Below the pieces are notes generated by a model. The model saw nothing but the letters and a program-made list of their open reading frames with translations, was not told the origin of the DNA and did not search any database. A DNA stretch of 64,000 nucleotides from Antitrichia curtipendula. Lineage: Eukaryota; Streptophyta; Bryopsida; Hypnales; Leucodontaceae. The stretch spans positions 8,695,001 to 8,759,000 of the forward strand of contig OX579636.1 in the NCBI GenBank assembly GCA_951230915.1, in the 5' to 3' direction. The translations under genes and the position numbers were made by a program. Positions 35,213 through 47,778 of the stretch are shown in pieces; position 1 is the first letter of the stretch, and each line of letters starts with the position of its first letter.

Positions 35213-38200
35213 TCAAGCGGAGACTTTCACATACTCCTCAAACTTGACCATCACGTCCGGCTGCAAATGCAGGCTGACGTTGAGCCCACCATCTTGCTTG
35301 GGTGAGGGCAAGAGCACCACGAATTCCACCATGGGCGACAAGGCGGGTCCTGCAAACACCGGCTTGCCCCACCCGAAGTCGATGGAATAGAACGGCATTT
35401 TCTGCCAGGAGCTGATGAGGATGCCACTGGTGACGGCTGGAATGCCTCGGTACACTTCCCACCAGTCGATCCCCGACCTTCACCACCAGTCCACACCACA
35501 ATGAAGTCATTGATTTGATAACAAAAAATGATAGAAAATCAACTATCAAACGGAACCCTGTAAGTGGCAACCAGTCAGTCAAGAAGGAGTGGCAATATAA
35601 GCCATAACCACTGGTGACGGGTGACATGATTAAGGTACCGTCTTTGCAGTGTTTACTCGAGCTCTCCGTTCGAAAACCGGATTTTTCCTGAAGATGATCG
35701 TCTTGCCATCGGATTTTCTGAGTTACTTGTTTTCATAGAGTTCATGCTAGGTCACTCAAATCTAGACCTCGCATATGAAAAGGTACATGTCTGGGCTGCT
35801 TGTGCAACTCAACAAATAAAAAAAATTCTCAAGCAAACTCTAGATTTGAGATTCCTAGCACACATCACTCTGGTCGTCTATGGATACAACGAAACTAAGC
35901 CTTACAGCACTGAAGAATTGTGGACCACCACACTGAAGAGTTGTGACATGTTCTTACAGAATGTACTCATTGTCGACCCTTTTGTTGGCGTTCTGGATCA
36001 GCTGCACACAGAACGACAGAGGCCTACTTCGAACCTCCTCGCAAGTGGCTCGAGCACAAGCCGTGTAAATAGCGTTCCCCATGAAGCCTTTGGGCAGCGG
36101 AGGGTCCAGACGATCGCGAATGTCCACAGCGTACAGAAGCTGCGCAAGCTGGGCAGGCTCCACATCCATGGCCTTGGTGCGAGCTTGCCAAACGTGTGCG
36201 GAGAGCGCATCGAACGTGCTGGCTTTCGTCACCACGCCTCCTTCCAAGGCTCTCTTCTTTAGAGTGGCTAAATCCTCCGCCGTGAAACGAATAATCTGTC
36301 CATCACCACGTCTCGAAGCTCAGCACCATGCAATTGATCGAATGACACAATTCTCACCACCTTCAGGTGTCGAACCAGAATATAATTACATCTAGAGATC
36401 TCCAGTATCTTGTAAATGTACTACCGGTAGTATATATGCCACTGTAAAGGAGTCTGCGATGTGTAGGATATGTACCTGCACCTTAGCAAAGAACAACAGG
36501 ATCCACATACTAACGTCTTTCCAATGCATTACAACAACATTTTGAGTGTTATTCCAGAATCTGACAACCACACGGTTCCAATGTCGTTCGAAGTTACTAA
36601 AGCCATTTGAGAGGCTTCGGGGGAAATGAAAGCTGGGATGCAGAAAACTGACCTTGTTGACATGCTTGGTGGAAGCAGCGAGTTCCACGTACTCGGACTT
36701 GGCGACCTCGGTGGTTGTGAAAGAGCCCTTGGTGTAGGTGGGAGGAAGCTCATCCAGTTTGAGACACTCCGGGTGATCGAACGTCGGCGTGGGAGGGTCC
36801 CGGGCTTTGAACATCACGCGGTCAGGTTTGGGTTGAAAGAGTAAAGGACCACCTTGCGCCAGGGACATCAGGTTGAAGAGAAACTCCACCACGCCGTGAC
36901 CGTCCCACAGTAGGTGGCTCATTCCGAACCCGATCACGTGCGCGCCACATTTCAGGGTCGTCACCTGATGCCACAACCAAAATGGAATATGAAAAAAAAC
37001 TCATCGGAATAGCAAAAGTAAGAAGATGTACAAGGTCACTGGAACGTGAAGCTTACTTATGGACACGGCATGTACACGTTTGAGGTGCACTAGTGGCGCA
37101 ATTGAGGCTCAAGCTTTTCAAAGACGATTTACAAAATTAAAGCTCGAGATTCTAATTCACTGGCATATTCTCAACGATTGCAACCCGTTCTTGCTTGCTT
37201 GAATGCAGAGTACACTTACGAAATTGCAAAGTAAGTGTTAGCATAGAAAGTTAAAAGAAATGAGCTGAGTTTCAGAATCGAAAGCTAAGAGAACAGGAAG
37301 GGTCGCAATCAGACTCTTCTCAAATGGCTGACTAGCTGCCACCTCGACATGACCATAAAAGTAAGCATGCAATAGAGCCTTGTTGTGTAAAACAGGCCAA
37401 GATATGGGTAGTGCTGAGGGAAGTTATATTCCAGGACAAGCTTTTCCTTTCACATTATTAAACATGACCTGAAAACACAACCTATGGGTTCTCTTGATTT
37501 AGGGTATTTATAAGTTCGCCACAAAGCTTAAGAGATGAGTATCAGATAATGCGGTTGTTGGGCATAATGATAAGGTGTATCCTTGAAAGTATCAAAGTGC
37601 AAAAGTGCGCTTCTAGTCCGTTGCGGGATCTATTTGAAGAGAGTTTAGTGATAGCAGGAACAGAAATGTGATGAGACTTTCCACCGACCTGAATCATCAT
37701 CAAGGGAATGTCAGCGATGGTGGTGGCGTTGTGGGCCTGCGGCACAAACTTCCGGAAGAGCGCATTGGGTTGCGATACATCGCCGAGCTCCGCCATGGTC
37801 AGGTCGCAGGTCGCCGTGGCCACTTGTGCCCCCGCGAAGTTGCGGTCGATCTCCATCCGCATGAGCTCCTCGTTTAACCTCACTCGCCCGGCTAAGAAGT
37901 CGTAGTGCACTAACATCCTGCTCAGAGCCTCTTTGAGCGTATCGGCCACTGTGTCGCTCGGCTTGTCCGGGTTCGCAGCGTAGAAGTACAATGTCTCCAC
38001 TGTGAATGCCAACAGCTGCACCCAAAAACACAAACGGGGTTACAACTGGAACTGCATGTTACTGTCAGTCTACGCAGTACAGTGACACCCACTTCTAGTT
38101 CAAAGCTGCACTCTCGTGAATGCTTCTACCATCGAGCTTGCTGAAACAATGTATACGCTTGCAAGATTGATCACACGGAAGCTATGGGGAAGAGGGACGC

Positions 38201-38339
38201 AGACCTGGTCGATATTAGTGAGGAAGAAGGGGCTGGTATTGGCTTCGCAGTTCGAATCCGCAGGCTTCACGTAGACGGGATCGTCAAGCTTCACATGGAG
38301 CTCGGTCAAGGGGGCCATCGCCGCTTCAGTCGAGGCCAT
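35213..38339 (-). CDS. BAHD acyltransferase (HXXXD type), 5 exons
   Basis: Exons on the minus strand, 5' to 3': 38339-38205, 38015-37689, 36964-36653, 36295-35958 and 35477-35213. All are GT-AG and in phase, giving 458 residues, the usual family length. The catalytic HLLWDG (H171-D175) and the structural DFGWG (404-408) followed by KPVFAGPA are both intact, as are the LTNIDQ and HYDFLAGRVR segments. BAHD enzymes transfer acyl groups from CoA thioesters to alcohols or amines in the cytosol. The N-terminal FLTNIDQ and C-terminal GWGKPVFAGPA pattern recalls omega-hydroxyacid/fatty alcohol hydroxycinnamoyltransferases of cutin and suberin synthesis, but substrate assignment is an inference. The start is the first ATG (MASTEAAMAPL). 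Confidence 0.9.
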
Positions 38340-40518
38340 TGCCCTGGAACTCTGCAACCGAGTGACAATGTTAGAAAGACATGGCTTGAAAGATTAACTT
38401 TGCACGGTTGGGTCGTTTCTCCACAAAGGCAATATGGGACACTTATACTTGAAAGACAATGAAACCGTCATGGCACATAGACTTGTACGCTTGTATGCCA
38501 TCACACGCCATAGCCATGACCATAGACTGAAAGCCCAGATGTGTGAGCGGCACTGTTTTTAACGATGTTGCGAAACGTCTGCGTCAGTTGTTTTTATGGA
38601 GCCACTTGAAGGATAGTACATCGACATTGCTTGCTACAGCTGAACCCCCATCTCGTGCAAGCTCATGGGACTCCGACATCGCCAACCTAGCTAGCCGCTG
38701 GCTCACTTTCCAGAAGTCGAAACAACAATGCAGCTCTACGCGGAAACTTCTAACAATCCTCTAGAGCTGAAAACAACAATACATCACGCTGGAAGCTAGC
38801 TTAAGGGTTCTCTTTTCAGTTCTACATTCTGATCAAAGAAGCGTCGTACACCAAGCAATCAGGACTTTGAACTCAGTTCAGTCTCACCAGCTCGTCTGAT
38901 CCTCGTGGTGGTGTCCGTCAGTGCCGACTAGCTCCACAGTTGAAGTACTGACGCAAATACTACTCACTACTCTCAGCACTCCAGCTGCAGCCAGCCCTGA
39001 TCGAAGCAACTACGATAATATGGAACAGACCCTATAAATGCCCCTAAAAACCGTCGCTGCGCAAGGAAATAAGGGAGTCATAAAACCGACCCCCATCACG
39101 TCAGGCAGTTCGTATTAGGTCGATTATTGATGGTCCAAAGTCCTGAAATGCCAATATTTTTCTGATGGTAACGGCGGCAGAGAGGGTCGAAATTTCAACA
39201 ACCACCATTATTAAGCGAAAGGAAAATATTGAAAGCAAAGTTAAGCTTAGATGACCAATTATGAACACCGGCAGTGAGGGTTCCAGTGTTCCACCTGCTA
39301 AGACCGTATCAGACCATGGCAATGATGAAGGGTCGCTTTCCTCAACACAAAGCATCGCATACAAGCACTTGCAGCAAAAGAGCAAATTACAAACTCATCA
39401 ATGACGGAAATGGCACTTTATTCAGAGTCTCATGAACAAGGGAATCGGATACTAAAAATTCCACAGTCACTTTGGCACAGTGAGCACCGGAGGCTTAGCA
39501 AGTGGTAGAGATCTTCGAGAACCTTGAATTTTTGCAATATGGATGGAAATTGGACTGGTTGTGATTTACAGAAAAATGACCGATTCCGATGAGAACGACG
39601 GAGGGCTCTGCACACAGACCACGAGGAAACTGGGGGAGCAACCAATAGCAACCAAATGTGATAATCAATAGTGCCTGGCAGAGCAGCATAGATGGAGACA
39701 TCCATTTGTTTGCCATAAAATCATCATAAGAAGGGGATTGCCCAACCTAAACCACCGATGGGAAGTGCAGAAACAAATGACAATTAAGCAGATGTAGTGT
39801 AAATCATTCGTCAGGACAGATGAGAAATCTGTAATTCTTGGGTTTAATGTTTTTTCCCCTTAGAAAGAGATTATGGAAAATAATTCACCTTCGAAATGAA
39901 TGGCACATTTTTCGGTGGTGGTTTATGAAATGAAATCCTTCAATGTCTTGGAGGTTTGTAACTTGATGTCACGGGACACTAGTTTGCGTCGACATGATTA
40001 AGAAGAGACTCAATCTCAAATATTTCAACAAGTGTAGTGAGGAGTGTGTGAGTCCAAGAATTATCACCGAGGTTCATATTTTCTTTATTTTTTCACTTAT
40101 GCAACAAAAAGTATCCTTTTGGTGTAAAAAACTCCCAAGTAAACATGTTAACTCAAACATCAATTAGACTTACTAATACACCAAAATGACCCTCGAGGCT
40201 TAAAAAGACCTTATCGGTAACCTTAGGATAGAATTACCGTAGTGTTCAAAGATAGCTAAAATCCAAGAGAAAATTTCACAATTAAATTAGCAAGATACCT
40301 ATCCTAAACAAATACTCCATATACAAATAACCCTATGCATGCAACTAATTGGCTAAAAATGTTAGAAATGCAATCTCAAGTGTTTGTGAGTCATCTCCAA
40401 GACTATCATATTCCAAATAGATCCTAGATTAGGAAGTCTTGAAAATTTACATGCCATACGAGTAATGAGTAAATTTACTCATATGGAGGTTGCATATAAA
40501 ATTTCAGGATTTAATTCC
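38340..40518. other. BAHD upstream region and unassigned mixed-composition DNA
   Basis: 38340-39050 has mixed composition and probably includes the promoter and leader of the minus-strand BAHD gene. 39080-39800 also has near-genic composition, with open frames of 91-94 codons on the minus strand (39101-39385, 39430-39705) that I could not connect into a recognisable protein; it may be a decayed gene fragment. 39850-40518 is AT-rich. Confidence 0.4.
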
Positions 40519-40900
40519 TAAACCCCTAATATGTGGTTTTTTGGCAACATAGCGATTTGGGCAGCTCAATCCGAATGGAATTTATTTTTTCTTAGAAATT
40601 ATCACACAAAACGTGCCCAAAGAGTAGCTTTAAGGCCCAACAATTTTCATAACTTTTGACTACACAGTTTAAAAGTTATTGTATGATATGTAGTTTTTAG
40701 CAAAGTGCGGGTAGCCTGGGCAACTTAAAAAAACTTCTTTAAAAATCACTTTCTTAAGGAATAAAAAATTGAATTGATTCTTTAGATTGATTTATATGTG
40801 GAAAGCTTTTAATCATTCCATTTTGATTAACGAGATGAAAGTTATGAGGAGTTCTAGTTTGCATGTAGTTTGCAAGTAGTTACAAAATCTCTACTCTAAA

Positions 40901-42064
40901 TTAATTCCTAAATGTCCAACCGACCATATATGGTCAATTTGTAATTTCAAGCTCATTTTGGTGTAGACAGTTGAATTCCTTTGATTGTTTAAAAAATAAA
41001 TTATGGGGATTAACTATTGGAATCTTTCATTTTTCACTAAAACATTAAATATTTGATTTTTGAGAGGTTCTCAGAGGCATATATGTACCATTAATGAAGA
41101 ATAAAGTTTGCAAATTTTACTTCATTTCTCGGCTTTGAGCAAAGTTTGCTAGTTTCACTTGATTTTAGATCTGAAAAATCATACATATTCCATTTGTTTT
41201 GAAAATGGTTCAAATGAAAAGAGTAAAGTGTTTTCATGACTTTCACCATTAAAAATTTAAACATGCAAATGTTTTTTTGGGAGTTATTTGCATTCTCTAT
41301 TTATAAATAAAAAATTGCATTACAACAATTGCAAGGTGGATTGTGTAATGAATTTGAGAGCTTTTCATGTGAAATTAAGTTTTTTGAAAGTGAATTTTAG
41401 TGTGCTAGCACTATTTGTAGTTGTTCATGTCACCTCCAATATGCCATATTTATTTACTTTGGGACTTTTGAAAGTCCATAATTAATAATGGTCATTAGGA
41501 AATAATCTAAAACATCGAGAGATTAGTAGAAACATTGTGAGATCTCCCAGTGACCACCATGGGATCTCCTAATGACCATTATTAATTATGGACTTTCAAA
41601 AGTCCAAAATTCATTGAATAGTCCAGAAGTAGTTAAATGTGGCATCAATTCCAAAAAACTTTTATATACAAGTTTTTGAAACATTGTGGAGAGGGGCAAT
41701 ATACTAAAAATAAAAAATTATACATTCTTCTTGTTACAATCAATGATCTCAAAATTGGTTCAAGATTTTTAGCCAAATGTCAATTTTTGGAAGATTTTTT
41801 TTGAATTTACACTAGAGGCATGAAGAAATTAAGTAGCAACTGAGCGAAATTTAGCCAGTTTTGGGATCGCTAGTTACAATTTTACAACTCCTATGCAATT
41901 TTGCACTCAAAATTGGAATGTTTACTAGTAAGCAAGCTCTTTAAACATCTATATGGTTGGATTTTGGAAAAGAAACAATTTACTTCACTAGAGATAATTA
42001 TGAGTCTATGTTCATTTTTCTTAGGAAAAATACACTTCAAAAAGCTTGGACATTTAGGGATTAA
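40901..42064. mobile_element. TTAA element nested in another, 1164 bp
   Basis: TTAA lies at 40901-40904 and 42061-42064. The ends TTCCTAAATGTCCAA and TTGGACATTTAGGGA are inverted with one difference. Excision restores the host sequence ctctaaa-TTAA-actttg at the length seen in other copies. It carries an internal perfect 39-bp inverted repeat (41462-41500 and 41567-41605). Confidence 0.85.
41462..41605. repeat. Perfect 39-bp inverted repeat with 66-bp loop
   Basis: The arm ggacttttgaaagtccataa plus 19 further bases (41462-41500) is the exact inverse of 41567-41605. The outer 16 bp of each arm are themselves palindromic (GGACTTTTGAAAGTCC). It lies in the middle of the nested TTAA element. Confidence 0.9.
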
Positions 42065-43013
42065 ACTTTGAAGTCCTTTATTCAACTCAATTTTTAATAT
42101 TTTTAGAAAATAATAAAAATATTAGGTGTAGATTGTTTATTAAAACATTAGAATAATTGGAAATGGCATTTTTCAGTTCCATAAATAAAATTTTAACAAT
42201 TTAGTATTTTGAATCATTTTCTACATCTTTCACTACTTACTATCCGGTGAAAAGATGCAAACAACATGCTTTTGATTAATCCCCCTATTTTCGATTCTTG
42301 AAAATTACAGACCATTCATTTGCTCGGAGAAAACAAACTAATACAGTCTCCATGTTGTTGATCTAGGATACAAATATGAATATGGTATAGGTATAATACA
42401 AATACATAAATACATAAATATTCCATATCGATTGTATATCCCATTATCAATGTGAAATTACAAATAGAGGTGGTGGTGGTTAGGATTAGGATTAAAGTTA
42501 GAGTTAGGGTTGGATGGAGGCATTGGAGGAGGTTTTGGAAATTAAAAAGTATATTTAAATTAGATTTAATTATCACCTCTGCCTCATTATGCATTCAAAA
42601 GACAGGTGTTCCAGTGTGACTTTCTATTTACTATATTTTTCCAATATGTTATATAATTCCAAATGATCTAAAAATCTTCAAGCATGTAACCAACTTGCCT
42701 TGAAAAATGAATCCTAAGAAGCACTACCATTTTGGACATTTTTCATACAAATGTGACTTTGTGAAGTAAAGTTGCCTTGGTTTTTGTAGGGCCCCGTAAA
42801 TGATTTTTGTCATTTCAAATGCTAATATCTTGCAATCTACACAAGCGGAATTTCTGATTTTTTTTCCACATCTTTTTAATTCAGCGTACTATAAGATCCT
42901 ATGGTTACATGTGTCTAAAAGTTGTTGTTTTCTAAAATTTGGTACTTGTACTAGAAATGATAGTTTTGGAACATTTTTGGTGAAAACATAGTAAAAACAT
43001 GTGTAAGAGTTAA

Positions 43014-43539
43014 AGGATTGCACATGTTAGTCCTTGTAAAAATCTATTGCTACAACCAATTGTGATAAAATCCTAAAAAATATCTAAAATTGCAGTAAAA
43101 TCTCCAAAAAATAAGATTAAAGTTTGAGTGATAAATTCTTCCTAACAAGTTTCATGGAATTTTAATAGCAGCAAGTGTGGACGCTTTATTATCCACCCTT
43201 GGTAATGAAGCGAACACAATTAGGTTTTTAGCTTTTATCCACTTTTAATTTAAAGGTTTTTGTAAGCGCGGTCCACTATGCCTTCCAAGCAATGGATCTT
43301 GTTAATGTTTCTTAAGTATTGTGGATGGAAAAAAGAAATGTCTAGAGATACGATTGATGCGACTTCTAAGCTAACTGTCAATTATTGAGGGTTACAGTGA
43401 TCTAAGGGTAAAATCCTACCGTTCTAACCATCTATCCTATGTTAAGGATAGTTGGTGACATTTTTAACAACCCTAGCTAATTGGAATGAGGTCCCCTATG
43501 TTCCTTCCATGAACCCCTAAGACTTCCTTCTACCTTCCG
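43014..43539. other. Gene-free spacer
   Basis: AT-rich, no open frame of note and no recognised repeat border. Confidence 0.5.
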
Positions 43540-44095
43540 GTATAGTTCTAGGTTTTAATCTCTAAGGTTAATTCTAAGTTTCTACTTGTAAAGTTAACTC
43601 TACATTTTTACTTCTAAATTAACTCTAAGTCTTAACTTCTAAGGTTAATTTCTAGTTTTAACCTTTAGAGTTAAACTTCTAGAATTATGCTTCTAATTTA
43701 TCTCTAATTTTTAACCTCTAAATTTAACTCTATATTTTAATTTCTAACTGTAGATTGTAGCTTCTAAAAATAACTCTAAATTTTAACCTCTAATTTTAAC
43801 TCTATGTTTTAACTTCTAACTCTAAATTTCTACTTCTAAAACTAACTCTAAAATTTAACCTATAAATTTAACTCTATGTTTTAACTTCTAACTCTAAATT
43901 TCTACTTCTAAAACTAACTCTAAAATTTAACTCTAAGTTTTAACTTCAAAAACTAGATTTCTACTTCTAAACCTAATTCTAGATTTTAACCTCTAAATTT
44001 AACTCTATTATTCTAACTTTTAATTTTTACTCTAAATTTTCACTTCTAATTCTAATTCTAAATTCTACTTTCTAAAATTAACTCTAAATTTTGTT
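43540..44095. repeat. Degenerate (taactctaaattt)-type tandem array
   Basis: Words of the form taactctaaattt, ttaacttctaa, tttctacttctaaa and taacctctaaattt alternate for about 550 bp. The basic unit is about 12-15 bp and is derived from a CTAA core, with a higher-order repeat of about 65 bp visible near 43800-43960. Confidence 0.75.
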
Positions 44096-44295
44096 CGTTA
44101 TTCCTTTGGGATGAAGTTGACTAACCTTCATTTGTTCTACCCATTATTGCTTATCCTAACTTAACTTGGTCAAATCAAGGTCAAATCTTAACTGTAATAT
44201 GTTTTTGGAAACCTCTATTCCTAATCTATGAACTTTTTAAACTTCAACTTCTACCTCCCGCTAATCTCTGCTTGCTAATGTGGATTAAAGACTAA

Positions 44296-45228
44296 TTAAC
44301 CCCTACAGTTCCGTGACTATATTTTCACTGAAAACGCTCAAGAACTGCCATTTTTAGTACAAGTACCAAATTTTTGAAAAAAACTTTTTTTTGACTCATG
44401 TAACCGTAGGATCTTGTAGTATGCTGACTTGAGAATATGTGGTAAAAATTTCAGAAATTTCCACCACGTGAATTGCAAGATATAAGCATTCAAAATCACT
44501 GAAATCGTTTTTTGACCCCTGCAAAAAACCGGGCAGCTGCACTTCAAAAGCTCACTTTTCTATGAAAAAATGCCCCAAATGGTGGTGCTTCTTTGGATTC
44601 TTTTTTCTAAACAAGTTGGCTACATGCTTGAAAAATTTCACATCATTTGGAATTGTACAACATATAGAAAAAAAATAGTAAGTAGAATTAAGTAGAGAAT
44701 GATTCAAAATACTAAATTATTAAGAATTTAGGTATGAAATTGAAAAATGCCAATCCCAATGGTTGAAATGTTGTATTAAACAATCTACATCCTATGATTT
44801 TATTTTTTTCAAAAAATATTGAAAATTGAGTAAGATAAAAGACTTCAAACTTTATTTTAGAGTAGAGATTCCAAAACTACCCGCAAACTAAAACTCCTCA
44901 TAAATTTTGACTCATTGGTCAAAATGGAATGATTAAAAGCTTTCTACATATAGATAGCTCTGGAAAACCAGTTTCAAATTTTTGTTTCTGAAAAAAGTGA
45001 TTTTTTCTAATCTGCCCTAACTGCCCGGCCGAGAAAAAAAGTAACATATTAGGCCAGAACTTTTGACTCATATTTCCAAATGTCATAAAATTTAGTTCAA
45101 ATCAAAGGTACTCCTCGTCCACAACTTCTATTAAAGTTTCAGCCACAAACTTGTAAATCTCTGGTCACATGTACCTGCCCAATTTTTTTATGTTGCCAAA
45201 TTCTGCAGGCTGGTCCTTTAGGGGTTAA
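44296..45228 (+). mobile_element. TTAA element (CCCCTAAAGG group), 933 bp
   Basis: TTAA lies at 44296-44299 and 45225-45228. The left end CCCCTACAGTTCC and right end GGTCCTTTAGGGG are inverted with mismatches. It has exactly the same length as the 9237-10169 copy and the same orientation. A frame at 44338-44547 on the minus strand parallels those in other copies. Confidence 0.85.
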
Positions 45229-47159
45229 AAAAATTAAGAGCTAATTGATTAAAAAACATCAAGGATTAGTTCAATGACTTACCTCGTTATTGCCAGTGTT
45301 AGAAATGACCTTGTCCACGTCCACATCCTTGTGTTCCATTGTATTCCTTTGTTTATTTCTTGATTCAAAGCTCACCACTTATTTTAAAAAATATCACACA
45401 CTTTATGATCTAACCTCTTTCCTTTCCTTCTTCCTTCTTTTTCTTTCTCCTCACTTCTTCTACACTAGCATTATTCCACCCAATGTATTGATGGTGGTCT
45501 TACACCTATAGACTCAAACTTTGAGAGAGTTAATGGTGCCCCTTCTCTTCTTACACATTTTTTCTTTGTGTCATTCCAATCCTTCTCCTAATGGTCACAA
45601 ATAATTCTCTAAATCTCCTTCCTAAGTTTATCTAATCCTATGGCTAGGACACTATTTATCGTCTCTCTCCCTTTTTCTCCTACTTCATCTCCTTCTTCTT
45701 TAACCCCCCTCTATTGCTTGTTGTTTATGTTTTATTAGTGAGAGAATTAAGGTATGAGCGTTTGTGTGCAGGTGTGGCGCGTGGAGGTGTTATGTCTTTT
45801 CTTCTCTTGGCTTGGTTGTGTCTTTGGTTTTCTGAGAGTTAAAATTCTCTCAATCTGTGGTTAGAACGTCAATCCTGGAAAACTATCCAAAACAAAATTC
45901 AGACTCTATAGACAGACTAAGTGGATTGTTCTCATTAAAATGAGTACAAATAAGACCCTCCTTAAGGGACATCCACATGTCACCTCGCAGGTGGTCCAAA
46001 CCCTTATCTTCTCATCTACTTCTATTAATCCCACTCTTCTTTCCACTCTACTCCTACCTTAACTAATCCTACTTTACTAAAATTTGAAATTTAAATCCAA
46101 TTGTCACTATAGGTGCAAGACAAACTTCTCATACTACATCAATTAATGTACTCATAAAATTCATTTCACATCCTAAAATTTGCAATTAAAACAATCCTTT
46201 CAATTCCAACATTAACAACATAGCCATCAAATGTGTTGTATACATCTTCTTATGTAATCATAGGCTCAAAAATAATCAAACACTTCTAAACATGACAAGA
46301 ACACAATACGCTAAAATTCATTATTTCTTCTTTTAACATTTTCCTACCAACTATAGACAAACATTCAATTACACCTATATAAATCACACTACATTGATAT
46401 CAACTATAATAATTGTTATTCACTATTATAAATAAAATTTATGTATAAAATAATAATCATAATTTCTACTATAGAGTCTCCCTCTTGAACAAGATATATA
46501 GTATTGGCATCACTCATTCAACTACTTGTAGCCGTAAGTGGGATCTAATATGAACGGGCCTTTAATTTATGCCAACCTCCAAAGGTGTCGAGTTATTTCC
46601 CTCTATAAAATTTGCATCCACATGGATTCACCCAATAGAACTACATGTTAGCAAAAGCAATAGTGCATGGATCTACATGAACTACATAACCAAAGGATAG
46701 TGGTGAACTTGACTAACTGTATTAGAATGTTAGTCTTTTATCTTATATAAGACCATGACAAATGAAGTGTTGGGTCTACAAGTTGGTGTTTTAAACAAGT
46801 TTTCTATTAAAGAGTCCTCCGTGAAGATGGATATGAAGGTATTAATTAGTGTTGGACGTGGGTCAAGTTTACAACATACCAGTCGGATACTGGTTTAGAA
46901 TTTTAGAGAGTACAAGTGACAAAGAAGGTACTCGGATTGAAAATGATTTCTATAGACATATATTGGTATCAACATGAATATGAATTTTATAATTCCATCA
47001 ACATACTGATAAGAGGTCGACCTGTAGGATATGCATATTAATCTGTTATGTAAAATGGTATCACTCAATGATTTTAAAGAATATAAAATGATTAAAATCA
47101 AAATCAAGCTTGACTCTATCCTCAACATTGCTCACACATGCTTATTGAGGTCTAAGAGG
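45229..47159. other. Gene-free AT-rich region
   Basis: It contains a pyrimidine-rich tract (about 45412-45470, mainly CTTTC/CTTC words) and otherwise AT-rich sequence. About 46850-46910 (gttggacgtgggtcaagttt, acatacc) resembles the inverse of about 48640-48710, hinting at a pair of diverged repeats. No gene is supported. Confidence 0.5.
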
Positions 47160-47760
47160 ACTTATATACAATTTTTTATATACAAGTGGGTTGGTAGGAG
47201 GTAAAAAAACCCATGTGGGATAAGCAAATTAGTTTTAGTAGAAGCTCAACCTAGTTAAGTCAAAAGCAAGAATTGTGTTTAATGTAGAACTTCAGGCCTC
47301 ATTTTGGCATAGTAGAATAACTTTTCCAAAAATATTTTGAACTAAGTTTTTTTGTTAATTCAATGTAGGTTTCATCTCCAAAAATCCGTTTGAGATTTAG
47401 AGCCTTCAATCAAAAGTTATGGACAAAATTTAGAGAGGGGTTGAGAGGGACATTCTTTTTGACATTTTCAAACATTCTCTTTGAATTTTGTCCATAACTT
47501 TTGGTTTAAGACTCTAAATCTCAAACGGTTTTGGGGGGATGAAATTTAGACTGATTTAACAAATTTTTTTAGTTCAAATTGTTTTGAATGGAGATAATCT
47601 ACTATGCTAAAATGAGATCTAAAGTTCTACATTACACACAATTCTTGTGTTTTGACGATGAGCGGTCAAGCTTTGATTTTCAAATTGTCCCGCATCCTTT
47701 GAGGATTCATGGTGGACAATGAATTTCATTATAAAGACAACCTCTCCACCGAATATGTAG
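47160..47760 (+). repeat. Palindromic repeat, second copy of the 26221 family
   Basis: The core 47299-47620 begins CCTCATTTTGGCATAGTAGA and ends in its inverse, with internal inverted blocks (catctccaaaaatccgtttg; caaaagttatggacaaaatt). The symmetry extends outward: aattgtgtttaatgtagaac on the left is matched inversely by gttctacattacacacaatt on the right. Flanks match 27520-27640 and 26130-26220. Confidence 0.75.
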
Positions 47761-47778
47761 TACACTTGTGTTGGCATA

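Larger units (their letters stand above)
40519..43013 (-). mobile_element. TTAA element (CCCCTAAAGG group) split by an insertion
   Basis: The body matches 15239-16181: left part 40523-40900 (ggcaacatagcgatttgggc, agctc, ctttaaRgcccaacaatttt) and right part 42065-43009 (gaagtcctttattcaactca, ggtgaaaacatagt). The left flank reads TAAA rather than TTAA; the right flank is TTAA at 43010-43013. The interruption at 40901-42064 has its own TTAA borders. The joined length without the insert is about 1.3 kb because extra sequence near 42290-42600 (a gt/ga-rich stretch) is also present. Confidence 0.75.

Noticed and set aside
35744..36262. 172-codon plus-strand frame
   Set aside because: It is the antisense shadow of BAHD exon 4, which has clear family motifs on the minus strand.
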